From assembly GCF_027942865.1 (NCBI RefSeq), contig NC_134510.1:37503663-37567662 (forward strand): a DNA stretch of 64,000 nucleotides, written 5' to 3'. The notes below the pieces were generated by a model, which ran no database searches, was not told the origin of the DNA, and saw only the letters and a program-made list of their open reading frames with translations. A program made the position numbers and the translations under genes. Positions 23,577 to 33,509 of the stretch are shown here, in pieces. The number at the start of each line of letters is the position of its first letter. Within the stretch, counting starts at the first letter, position 1. The stretch comes from Odontesthes bonariensis (lineage: Eukaryota > Chordata > Actinopteri > Atheriniformes > Atherinopsidae).

Positions 23577-26500
23577 ATGGCAGAAGCGGTTCAAGAGAAA
23601 AGTCGTGGCCTGAAGTTTGCGGAGCAGCAACTGCTGCGTCACGGCTGGGAGCACGGTGAGGCGTTTCAGCATCTTTGGTGCATCAGCGGCCGTGGCGCCT
23701 CGGTCTCTGTGCACATGTCTTACTCCCCCCCCCCCTCTCTGCAGGTAAAGGGCTGGGCCGAGCTGGAAACGGCATATCGGAGGCCATCAAAGTCAAAGTG
23801 AAGTGTGACAAAGGCGGAGTGAGTATCTGTTGGTTTTTACGGAGCATTGAGGTAAACGTACACGGCGTGCATAAAAGCTTCTTTCTGCACTTTCAGGTTG
23901 GGCATAAAGAAGGGGAGCAGTTCACCTTCCACTGGTGGGATCATGTCTTCAATAAGGCCTCTTCCAGTCTGCAGGTGGAGTCCGATCACGTAGGTCCAGA
24001 ACAGAGCCTCTGCTCCTGCACGCCTTTGTAAAATCAGACGCTCCGATCAGCCTTGAGTTCAGGGCGTTTCTGTCTTTTTCAGAACGGGATTAAGTTGAAG
24101 AAGACTGCAGAGGAGGAGGAAGAGGATGGGATGATCTCCAACAAGAAGCCACGCAAAGCCACGCTGGCCAAAGCCAAGCTTTACGGATGCTTTGTCAAGG
24201 TAATTCCTGCTTTTTCTGTTCATAAACCCGGTCCTGTCAGACCCAGCCTGCTCTGCAGTTCAGTGCTTAAACTGCTCACATGAATTCAGAGTTTGAAGAA
24301 CCACTGGAGGTGAATCAAGACAAATTATTATTATTTTTTTTTTTGTGAAATTGTCTTGAACTTTTTTTTTGTTTTGTTATTATGGCAGCACAGAGTCTTT
24401 GTGATTTTATTTCTCTTGTGAAGTGTTTTATTTAGGGCTGGGCGAGTTAACTCGTTATTATTGCGTTAACTCGCCAATTAACGCCGAAAAAATATTTTAT
24501 TGCGCATTAACGCAGGTTTTATTTTTTTTTATATTTCTTTTTATTTAAAAAATATATATAAATTTTTTTTTATATTTTGGGCTTTAGTGCCTTTAATGGA
24601 TAGGAAAGTTCAGAGAGACAGGAAGCAGGGGGCAGAGAGAGGGGGAACAACATGCAGCACAGGGCCGTCCGATGCGGGACTCGAACCGGGGCCAGCTGCA
24701 GCGAGGACTGTAGCCTCTTGTACATGGGGCGCCTGCTCAACCCACTACGCCACAGACCACCCCTGTTTTATTATTTATTTTATTATTGTAAAAGTCTGTT
24801 GCTCACAGGCTTTTATTTTGTAAAAGTCTGTTGCTCACAGGCTTTTATTTTGTAAAAGTCTGTTGCTCACAGGCTTTTATTCTGTAAAAGTCTGCTGCTG
24901 TCTGCTGCGGAACAGGAAAAGAAAGTAATCGGCGGATCCACCAAACATGGAGAAGGGTACGGAACTTTTACTCGGCCATTTTCATTTTAAAGTTCTTCCA
25001 GACGGCGGAGTCGACAGAACCAAAGTCATCTGTAAACTCTGCCAAGTTGAATTGTCTTCTCAGCGTAGTAGTTCCAGTCTAAAATATCACTTAAAGGCAA
25101 AACACACAACTGATAGCAGCAAGTCATTCAAGGAAACAGACAGTGGAGCGAGGCTGCTACATAAAAACTACAGAAAGATGCTGATGTTAAAAGTGTGTTT
25201 GCACAACAAATGTTATGGCACTTTCATTTATATGGCAGCACATTTAAAATAAAACTAAATGGGGCGGTCGATGGCGTAGTGGGTTGAGCAGGCGCCCCAT
25301 GTACAGAGGCTACAGTCCTAGCTGCAGTTGGCCCCGGTTCGAGTCCCGCATCGGACGGGACTTTGCTGAATGTCTTCCCCCTCTCTCTGCCCCCTGCTTC
25401 CTGTCTCTCTCCAACTGTCTATCCATTAAAGGCATAAAAAGCCCCAAAAAATATTTAAAAAATAAAACTAAATGCTATAAGCTATACACTACTTATGAAT
25501 TAATTTTTGGATTTTGCGTACAATCGTGATTAATCAGGGAAATCATGCGATTAATTAGATTAAACATTTTAATCGTTGCCCAGCCTTAGTTTTATTCACA
25601 TTTGCTTATTTATTCTTTCTTTTAAAGAATATGCTCAAATTCTGGTGCCTTCTCTATAAGAATTACAGTCAGTTAAACCTTTTTTAAAGGAACAAAAACA
25701 CCCCAAAACCAAGGCTAATCTCCAACATTGTGCACGACTATCCCCACAGTTTTTATGTGATGTATGTGAATGAGATTTTGGCTCCTCTTTCAGTCCGCTA
25801 CGTTGCTGTCGGGTCAGGAGCAGCCGGAGCCCACGTCCTCCAACTCGGACGACAGCAGCGGCTCGGATGAGGATGAGGAGCAGACGCTGGATCTCTCCAG
25901 CACCACCAAGTAAAACGTTCATTTGTTTACAGATCTCCCAATTATGCAACATTTTTACTCTAAAAAAATACAGCACAGATTGTAGTGTAATTTGTCGTAG
26001 CTTTAAGAAGTTGCTCAGTTGGGCTTCATACTGCATATTGTGCTCAATCTGTCTTTGTTTTGAATTCAACAAAAAATGTCAAAAAAGATGAAATCCGCTT
26101 AGTAACACGAATGGAAAGCTGAATCCTAAGGTTTGTTTTTCACTCTAGTGTTTCTGCATTTAACAGATGCTTTTATCCAGAGCGACTTACAAATGAGGAT
26201 ATAACATTAGAGCTAACAATAAGCTACACAGAAGGAAACCCAACTCTGTCAGAGGTGACAGAGCAGAGATAGAGGGAGGTACAGGGCAGGAGATGCTCTC
26301 TGAAGAGCCGCGTCTTCAAGAGTTTCTTGAAGATATTCAGGGACGCCCTGTTCTGGTAGCACTCGGCAGGTCATTCCACCATCGTGGAAATGATACATGA
26401 AAAGAGTCTGGATGGGCTTAAAGGGATAGTTCGCCTCTTTTGACATGAAGCTGTATGACATCCCATATCAGCAACATCATTTCTGAACATCTTCTTACCC

Positions 26501-28425
26501 CCTGCTGCGTCCTGTGAGCAGAGTTCCAGCCTCGTTTTGGTGTTGATGAAGGTAGTCCGGCTAGTTGGCTGGGGTTTAAAAAATAAAGCGTTTTGCTTCT
26601 CAAAACAATATGCGTTCAAAAGAGTAATACATTTGCATCACAAAACCGTTCTCCAGGAAAAAGTCGGACCTCACAATCGCTTGGCCCTATTTTCTCTCCC
26701 TTCGTATCACTGTGCAGACCGAGCAGTCCCCTGCTTCCTGTTACGTTCATGGGGTTTTCCCCATATTTTTAGTTTTGTTCTATTATGTGTTAGTTATGCC
26801 TTAGTTTTTAAGTCCTTGTTTAGTTAAGTTTTGCCTTTGCTTTTTCCTCAGTCCCAATGTTCTGCTCATTAGTCTCACTCACGTCACCTGTGTTCATTGT
26901 CCCCAGCTGCACTCATTCAACAATCACCCAGTTCAGTATTTAGTTTCCAGTTTTCCCCTTCAGTTTTGTGAATTCCTTCTCTGTCAAATCAAGTCTTTTT
27001 GTTTTCTCACAGTTTAGTTGTTGGTAGCCACGCTTTGTTTTGAATATAATAAATCAGTTTGTTTTTCGAAAGTCCGTGTCCTGCCAAACCCATTACTGAC
27101 ACTTCCGAGCAGTAAACAGCGTAACAGGCGCGGCTGTCGGCAGGCGGCAGCAGGCAGTGATACGAAGGGAGAGAAAATAGGACCAAGCGATTGTGAGATC
27201 TGACTTTTTCCTGGAGAACGATTTTGTGATGCAAATGTATTACTCTTTTGAACGCATATTGTTTTGAGAAGCAAAACGCTTTATTTTTAAACCCCAGCCA
27301 ACTAGCCGGACTACCTTCATCAACACCAAAACGAGGCTGGAACTCTGCTCACAGGACGCAGCAGGGGGTAAGAAGATGTTCAGAAATGATGTTGCTGATA
27401 TGGGATGTTACACAGCTTCATGTCAAAAGAGGCGAACTATCCCTTTAATCTAATGCATTGTCAACAAGACACTGCAAGTTTATCTTTGAGTAAGTTGTAG
27501 TTTCTGTAAGTAAGGACCTCTACGGTCAGCTTTCACCTTAACTATCAATAACTTACTGATTCTTTTCAGGCTTTCTGATCGCGACCTGATCAAAGCTTGT
27601 GGAGGACGCACGGCACACAAGTAAGTCAATAAGATTCTTAAAAATCCACAAAAATGAGTTTTAATCCCAAATGAAGAGCTTCACAAGGAACGCAGCTAAG
27701 AGAACATCACCTGTTTGACTCGTTTCAGAGGAGCCCGGCATGGCCTGAAAATGAGCGCCAAGTTGGCCAGGCTGGAGCAGCAGGAGGCCGAGTTCATGGC
27801 CAAATACGGCAAGAAGAGCCAACCAGCGAGTTCGTCCCCAGCTTTGGTCGCACCAACTCCCCCGACCTCCCAGCCAGAGCGGCAGGAGACAGCAGAGGAC
27901 GGCTGCAGGAAGAAGGAGAAGAAGAAGAAGAAGAAGAAGGAGAAGAAGAAGGAGACATCCAGGGAGAGCTTTGATGAGCAAGAAATGGAAAATCCTGAAA
28001 CGGACGTTAAACCAAAGAAGAAGAAGAAGAAAAATAAGGACGCTGAGGAAAGAGAGGCAGAAATAATCTGTGTTGAAAGTGACGAAGAGGACCTCTCTGA
28101 GAAAAGAAAGAGGAGAAACGCCGTCGGGCAGTATGGAGGCGAAATGACCCGCTCGCCTGCTGCAGAGAGTTCAGAGGAAACTCACGAGCTGCACTCTGCC
28201 TCTAAAGCAAAGAAGAAGAAGAGGAAGAAGTCCTCCAGTGAGCCTGGGGAGGGAGAGGGGAGCAACGAGGGAGAATCCAGAACCGCACCGGAGGAAGCAC
28301 AAGTGTCGACGGAGGAGAAGAAGAAGAAAAGGAAAAAGTGCAAAAAGGACAAACCGTTAATGGACGATCAAGCTGACGAGCAGGTTCTTCCCCCAAAAAG
28401 GAAGAAAAAGAAGTCCAAAGATTGA
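23577..28425 (+). CDS. gpatch4: GPATCH4, G-patch domain-containing protein 4
   Basis: Seven coding exons splice in frame: 23577-23655, 23745-23818, 23897-23989, 24083-24199, 25794-25909, 27570-27620 and 27729-28425, total 408 codons plus stop (human protein about 446). Each junction has AG/GT sites and exon 1 of the CDS begins at CAG|ATG. Residues about 10-60 form the G-patch: GLKFAEQQLLRHGWEHG then KGLGRAGNGISEAIKVKVK, and the conserved FTFHWWDHVFNKA follows. The middle has the KATLAKAKLYGCFVK stretch and an acidic D/E/S region (SSGSDEDEEQT). The last exon encodes MSAKLARLEQQEAEFMAKYG and many lysine/arginine blocks (KKEKKKKKKKEKKKE), typical of a nucleolar protein. In mammals GPATCH4 is nucleolar and linked to the helicase DHX15 and rRNA processing; that role is inferred here. 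Introns carry an L2, a hAT with two SINEs and a TTAA element, without breaking the frame. Confidence 0.94.
24567..24767 (-). mobile_element. tRNA-derived SINE inside hAT copy 3, first
   Basis: Reverse orientation: it starts GGGGTGGTCTGTGGCGTAGT on the minus strand, has the B-box GGTTCGAGTCCCGC, and ends in an A/T-rich tail near 24567. It lies next to GTTTTATTATTTATTTTATT, the same hAT position as the SINE in copy 1. Confidence 0.88.
24947..25252 (+). CDS. Lone BED zinc-finger ORF of the hAT family (101 aa)
   Basis: The frame is intact from ATG to stop and differs from the 18810 copy by only a few residues (KLCQ for KHCQ, FIYMAA for FIHMAA). The BED ligands C-x2-C and H-x4-H are kept. It lies inside a hAT with a perfect target duplication, so it is element-encoded. 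Confidence 0.75.
   Translation: MEKGTELLLGHFHFKVLPDGGVDRTKVICKLCQVELSSQRSSSSLKYHLKAKHTTDSSKSFKETDSGARLLHKNYRKMLMLKVCLHNKCYGTFIYMAAHLK
25262..25458 (+). mobile_element. tRNA-derived SINE inside hAT copy 3, second
   Basis: AAAATAAAACTAAATG at 25246-25261 and 25459-25474 is a 16-bp target duplication. The head reads GGCGTAGTGGGTTGAGCAGG and the B-box is GGTTCGAGTCCCGC. It ends in GCCCC and an A-rich tail, and inserted directly after the stop of the BED ORF. Confidence 0.92.
26144..26415 (-). mobile_element. L2-type LINE 3' UTR fragment in GPATCH4 intron
   Basis: It contains GATGCTTTTATCCAGAGCGA followed by CTTACAAATG, the well-known 3' region of fish L2-type elements. On the minus strand a coding-like end is recognisable near 26290-26400. 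A related minus-strand copy lies at 45055-45415. Confidence 0.65.
26419..27448. mobile_element. TTAA-flanked long-TIR MITE (piggyBac-like), copy 2, split by a solo LTR
   Basis: TTAA bounds both ends (26419-26422 and 27445-27448). The terminus AGGGATAGTTCGCCTCTTTT is repeated inverted. The arms are about 300 bp (26423-26715 and 27155-27444) and match those of the 7112-8056 copy. A 363-bp solo LTR (26739-27101) sits in the loop. No transposase. Confidence 0.92.
26739..27101 (+). mobile_element. Solo LTR with 5-bp target duplication
   Basis: It begins TGTTACG and ends TACTGACA, with CTTCC on both sides (26734-26738, 27102-27106). It contains a polyadenylation-type AATAAA near 27047. The internal order CACCTGTGTTCATTGTCCCC then AGCTGCACTCA resembles the inverted LTRs at 47976-48726, so both belong to one LTR group. 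No internal retrotransposon genes remain. Confidence 0.88.
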
Positions 28426-28812
28426 TGAACAAAACGATCTGTTTTAGTAAAAGGAACCGCTAGATCTCTGCTTATTGGGGGAACTGGTTGTTCCCTTAAA
28501 GCAGTTCTATTAATTCATGTGCAGAACGCGCTGCTTTGGCCTATAAATCAACTCCGGAAGTCTACATATGATGAGAACTTCTTTCTTTCTGTGGTTCAGA
28601 TCAGTCAGGTACTGATGCGTTCACATGAATCCGTCACGCAAACGCCGTCTCTCTGAGGTTAGAAAAATCCACGTGGCTCTTTAGGGTCGGTGCACGTTAC
28701 AGCTGGAGTGGATTTAACAGTAAGTTTTTACCATGAAATCTGAAACACTGTTAGAGGCAGCTGACGACTGTTTTTAAAATAAAGATGAAAAATACCGATA
28801 AGCACAAATAAA
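28426..28812 (+). other. gpatch4: GPATCH4 3' UTR
   Basis: Sequence after the stop codon without other features. AATAAA signals occur at about 28779 and 28806. The true cleavage site is not known. Confidence 0.6.
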
Positions 28813-29038
28813 ACTGAGTCGGTTTTTTTTCTTTTCACATTTAATTGGAAGCGAGAAAAATATTTTTCAATGATTCACACTTTTTTTTTTTTTTGTTTGT
28901 TGCTTTTATTAGATTTCCAATTAAATTGACTCATTTTAGTCTTAACTGAACACGTCATATTACCGTATATATTACGAAAGAAAGGTGGGTAGTTACTGTG
29001 TTCTTTTCCTGTTTTCACTGATAATGATCTGTTTTTAC

Positions 29039-29593
29039 TGGGCTGGGCAACGATTAAACTGTTTAATCTAATTAATCACGATTAATCGCATTTGTATACA
29101 AAATCCAAAAATAATCCAAAAGTAGCTTTATTTTAAATGTGCTGCCATATGAATGAAAGTGCCATAACATTTGTTGTGCAAACACACTTTTAACATCAGC
29201 ATCTTTCTGTAGTTTTTATGTAGAAGCCTCGCTCCACTGTCTGTTTCCTTGAATGACTTGCTGCTATCAGTTGTGTGTTTTGCCTTTAAGTGATATTTTA
29301 GACTGGAACTACTACGCTGAGAAGACAATTCAACTTGGCAGTGTTTACAGATGACTTTGGTTCTGTCGACTCCGCCGTCTGGAAGAACTTTAAAATGAAA
29401 ATGGCCGAGTAAAAGTTCCGTACCCTTCTCCAGGTTTGGTGGATCCGCCGATTACTTTCTTTTCCTGTTCCACAGCAGACAGCAACAGACTTTTACAAAA
29501 TAAAACCCGCGTTAATGCGAGAAAAAAATCTTTATCTGCGTTAAATAATTAACAAGTTAACTCGTTATTATCGCGTTAACTCGCCCGGCCCTA
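29039..29593 (-). mobile_element. hAT-type element with BED-finger frame, copy 4
   Basis: GTTTTTAC is duplicated exactly at 29031-29038 and 29594-29601. The ends TGGGCTGGGC and GCCCGGCCCTA are inverted. It has no SINE and about one minisatellite unit. The BED frame runs on the minus strand, but the start is CTG instead of ATG, a change shared with copy 1. Confidence 0.92.
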
Positions 29594-29881
29594 GTTTTTA
29601 CTGTTACTGCATCGTTAAATGTGAAGATATCAAAACTATTGACTAGAATACAGATCATTGAATTCTAATACTTTATATCTCTTGAAGTAACCACTGGAAA
29701 GATCGAACAGATCAGTGTGTGGATGCAAAACAATTTCCTCCAGCTAAACTCAGACAAAACTGAAATCATTGTCTGTGGCCCACAGAAACAAAGAGAAAGT
29801 GTTATCAGTCACCTTGAGACTCTCTAAAACCTAACTATCAAGTTAGAAATCTCGGGGTAATATTGGACTCAGACCTGACCT

Positions 29882-30063
29882 TTAAAGCTATAATGTGTAA
29901 TATTTCACGGACAATGAATGTCTCCATGTCGCTCCGCCATTTTAAAACTACGGGATTTGTAGAAGGACATGTCATCAGCTTCGCATTTTTCGTTTCCACT
30001 TGTGAATGATAAGACTCAAATTTGTTAATAGACAACGTGAAATATTACACATTATAGCTTTAA
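29882..30063. mobile_element. 182-bp TTAA-flanked MITE
   Basis: The ends AAGCTATAATGTGTAATATT and its exact complement extend to about 28 bp of inverted repeat. TTAA lies at each side. The flanking LINE reading resumes on either side, so the insertion postdates the L2. Confidence 0.92.
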
Positions 30064-30456
30064 CAGCCACATTAAATCAGTAACATCAGCAGCTTTTTAC
30101 CATCTAAAAAACATTGGCAGAATCAAAGGAATAGTGTCTAAAGCAGACTTAGAGAGACTGATCCATGCGTTTGTCTCCAGCAGGTTAGACTGCTGTAACG
30201 GCCTGCTCACTGGGCTCTAAACGGGCTGTAAGACAGCTGCAGTACATCCAGAACGCTGCTGCTCGAGTCCTGACCAGAACCAGGAAACACGACCATATTA
30301 GTCCAGTGCTCAGGCCTCTGCACTGGCTTCCTGTCGCTCAGAGAATAGACTTTAAAACAGCTCTGCTTGTGTACAAGTCTCTTCATGGTCAAGCGCCAAA
30401 GTACATCTCTGACATGTTAGAGCCATATGAACCAACTCGGGCTCTGAGAACCTCAG

Positions 30457-30536
30457 GGAGGGGTCTCCTGCCCCAGGGAGGGGTCTGCTGCCCCAGGGAG
30501 GGGTCTCCTGCCCCAGGGAGGGGTCTCCTGCTGGTG
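30457..30536. repeat. 20-bp minisatellite in the L2 reading frame
   Basis: Four units of GGAGGGGTCTCCTGCCCCAG, one with GCTG in place of CCTG. Three extra units add 60 bp and so keep the frame. Confidence 0.88.
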
Positions 30537-30870
30537 CCCAGAGTCAGGACTAAACAAGGTGAGGCTGCGTTTCAGTTTTATGCCCCTAACATCTGGAACA
30601 GTCTTCCAGAAGATGTGAGACAGGCCTCAACTCTGACAATGTTTAAATCCAGGCTGAAAACAGTTCTGTTTAGCTGTGCATATGACATCTGAAAGTGTTT
30701 GATCTGCACTCTTTGCTTTTTAATTAATTAATGATTATTTTTATTTTCCCCCCTCTTCTTTGATTGCTTTTAACTGTGTTTTAACTTTGATCTTTTAAAT
30801 GCCTTCTCTTTATGTAAAGCACATTGAGTTGCCTGCGGTATGAAATGCACTATATAAATAAAGATGCCTT

Positions 30871-31185
30871 GCCTAAAAGTTGACGGGAAGAATTTCTTAA
30901 TTTCATAGTTCAGTTGTGGTAAGATGGTGTTGATACCCAGCCAGCAGACCTACTCGGGTCATAGAATCGATACTACGAGTTAAAATAAAATAGCTCTGTA
31001 AAAAGAAATGATGTGGAAAATGTTGGGAAGAGGCGATGACTTCATGAAGCTGGTTGAGATGATGAAGAGAGTAAATCTTTTTAAGGAAACGGGCAGTTTA
31101 ATAGGCCCCAAAGCCCAATTTCCACCGGAAATGTAACATCTGCAATGAGAGTGCGCCCGCCGCGTAGCGTCTCAACAGAGCAGAT
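30871..31185. other. No gene recognised
   Basis: Nothing supported beyond the short link between two LINE fragments. Confidence 0.35.
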
Positions 31186-31189
31186 TGCC

Positions 31190-31685
31190 CCAGCACAGGT
31201 TCCCTTTTTCACCAGCAAGTCCTTTTATATTGGAAACTCCTGTACAATCATAACTTCACCCCACACAACACACCCATATGGAACAAGGAGAAACAAGTCG
31301 CTGTATATCAAGGACTGGATGGATAAAGGTATTTGGTCTCTAATTCGTTTCGTTGATGATGAAGGGTGTACATATGAAAATTTTTGCCTCATATAATATG
31401 ATCACCAATCGAAATTTCTTTGTATCCATAATAAAAGCCATCCCTAAACCTACTTTACATTTAATTCAAGGGATTGTTTCCAACTCCACTCACATCACTC
31501 CTAATTTTCCACTTCTAGTTGGAAATAAAAAACGTTATTTTGTCTTTATTTGTTTAATGAAGATTTTATTTTCATGCTTTCTGTTCTGCATTCTTCATAT
31601 GCACCTGCTCCTTTAAAATGTATATAAGATGACATAGGCCATGTATTTTGTACACGATTTAATAAAAAAATTTTTTTTTAAACAG
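31190..31685 (+). mobile_element. L1-type LINE fragment
   Basis: Two overlapping frames read SLYIKDWMDKGIWSLIRFVD and then NMITNRNFFVSIIKAIPKP, the segment after the RT domain of fish L1 elements. A frameshift lies near 31390. The sequence ends in an A/T-rich tail at about 31660-31682. The left boundary is approximate. Confidence 0.7.
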
Positions 31686-31689
31686 TACA

Positions 31690-32162
31690 GGAAATCCGAC
31701 ACAGAATCAACAAAATAAACCTCCGCCCCCTTTCAAAATAAAACCACAATTAGACAAATATAGAAACTGACTAGCCCACTTATGATATAAGCAGAAAAGT
31801 AGAGGATATATGGTCAGATCAACAGGTTCTTCCACGTGGAAGAAGCAAAGTAAGCTGTCGTTTCCTTTATATACACAGTCTCGCGTACGTTCCGGATTAT
31901 CGCGGGATCTCGCTATCTTGCGTGAAAACGGCTGGCTCGCAAGCCAGCTCCCCGGTGAAATACACACAGTAATGTGCAATAATTCCTCTGAGGTTAAAAA
32001 CACACCTTGAACTCCTTGGAAGTTTTCATTTATACAATAACTATTTACATTTTCTTATTCATGTCCTCTAAAGACGAATAGAAAACATCAGTGGAAACTC
32101 GGCCACTTTATTTAAACAGGTTACAATAGTTTAACTCAGCTCAATGTTGTTCATGTAACGTA
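31690..32162. other. No gene recognised; small CpG-richer patch
   Basis: Near 31880-31950 the sequence is CpG-richer (TTCCGGATTATCGCGGGATC) and could be an old promoter or element end. No open frame with a domain. Confidence 0.3.
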
Positions 32163-32789
32163 GGCTGTGTTCGAAACTACATACTACATACTCATCGATC
32201 AGACAGTATGCAGAGCGTTTACCCACAATACATTTCGCTCCTGCCCGAGCCGAAATCAGCCGGCCTGAAACTGATTTCTCTTAAGCTCTAAACTCTGTAA
32301 ACTTTAGCAACATTTGAAACATTTTCAGGTGAGAAAGTAGTCGTTTAGATCCCCAACGTGTTGAAAACCTGACTAAATACCGGCTGTTTACAATTTTGTT
32401 CCCACGAATTCAGCGCTGCTAAAGCTAGTCGCAGTGAGCAACGCACTTCCGGTTATTTTCACAAAATAAAATACCCGTTGCCTTTTATCATAGGGAAAGC
32501 CATTACGATACAATTGGTGCTTTTGTTTTGAAAACAGGAAGTGAACCTACCCTCGTTGTAGCTAGCTTGAAACTTCCGTTTTGACAGGAAATGACGATCG
32601 GCGACGTCACGTTACGTTGCATCTTGGGTAGTTTGAGTATGAGTAGTAACCTCATGATGCATACCCAACATTTCAGAGAATCTAGTATGCATCCGGGAAC
32701 TTCTCGCTTACTCAAACTTGCATACTAACTCAAAAAGTTAGTATGAGTAGTAGGAGAAGTAGGAGAAGTATGCGGTTTCGAACACAGCC
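32163..32789. mobile_element. MITE with GGCTGTGTTCGAAAC termini, copy 1
   Basis: The ends are perfect inverted repeats (GGCTGTGTTCGAAAC) and the subterminal parts are rich in AGTATGCATAC-like steps. TA lies near both ends, but the target duplication is not certain. The inverted blocks GAGTAGTAGGAGAAGTAGGA and ATACTACATACTCAT lie at opposite ends. A second copy is at 40714-41271. Confidence 0.82.
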
Positions 32790-32898
32790 ATAGTTAAAAT
32801 AGTGTGGATAAATCCAGCTAAATGTGGGATAAGCGCCCTCTGCTGTCTATTGTGGGTATGGTCTAAAACCGTATGGAAAGAGGGATTTTGGGAAATTC

Positions 32899-33237
32899 TC
32901 AGTGGAAATGAGGATTGAACAAGAAGGTAACATGGGCAAAAACTTTGTTTACGGTTGTTGGAGTCATGTTTAAGTTAATATTATAGTGTGTATAGGTTGA
33001 TTTTTTTAAGATTCATTATTTTATTTATATTTAATACACATTCACACTTGTATTTATACTTACAATTCATACATAGCAAATTCACTTTTTATTTTATTCA
33101 CAGACTACAGAATATAAAAAAGAAAATCCACTACATGATCAAAGTATACGTCGTTAAAAGTATTTAATTTTATTTTATTTGTATCATAGCTACACTCTAT
33201 TTGTGATACTGAGTGGAAATGAGGATTGAACAAGAAG
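32899..33237. repeat. 26-bp direct repeat flanking about 290 bp
   Basis: GTGGAAATGAGGATTGAACA followed by AGAAG occurs at about 32901 and 33213. The sequence between is AT-rich and contains no known element. It may be a target duplication of an unrecognised retroposon. Confidence 0.5.
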
Positions 33238-33509
33238 AAATGTGCCCATGAACGAACGGAGAAAAGCGTTACCCACCGTTCCCCCTGTTTTCTGTCATAC
33301 ATGTCATTTAAATTCATTTAAATCCATCCTGATAACATGGCATTTACATCCAGAAAGACACTTAATAAATATCTAATTTGTTTCCCTTTAATTTCCAAAC
33401 TTCTTTTCATCAAATCACAGCAGAAAAACGGGCAATAAAACAATGATCACACTGTAAATTCTGTGTAATCTAAACAGCATTGATACATGAAATACTAACA
33501 CAGCGGTGA

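Larger units (their letters stand above)
24433..25588 (+). mobile_element. hAT-type element with BED-finger ORF, copy 3, in GPATCH4 intron
   Basis: A perfect 8-bp duplication, GTTTTATT, lies at 24425-24432 and 25589-25596. The ends TAGGGCTGGGC and GCCCAGCCTTA are inverted repeats. This fixes the family as hAT. Inside are SINE 1 (minus, 24567-24767), three minisatellite units, an intact BED ORF (24947-25249) and SINE 2 (plus, 25262-25458). It lies between the coding exons ending 24199 and starting 25794. Confidence 0.93.
29645..30870 (+). mobile_element. L2-type LINE, 3' half, split by a TTAA MITE
   Basis: Before the MITE the frame reads WMQNNFLQLNSDKTEIIVCG, the end of the RT domain. After it come IHAFVSSRLDCCNGLLTGL, LRPLHWLPVAQRIDFKTALL and FKSRLKTVLFSCAYDI with a stop. 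The 3' end is TATATAAATAAAGATGCC. Frameshifts are present, so it is dead. A MITE lies at 29882-30063 and a short minisatellite at 30457-30536. Confidence 0.88.
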
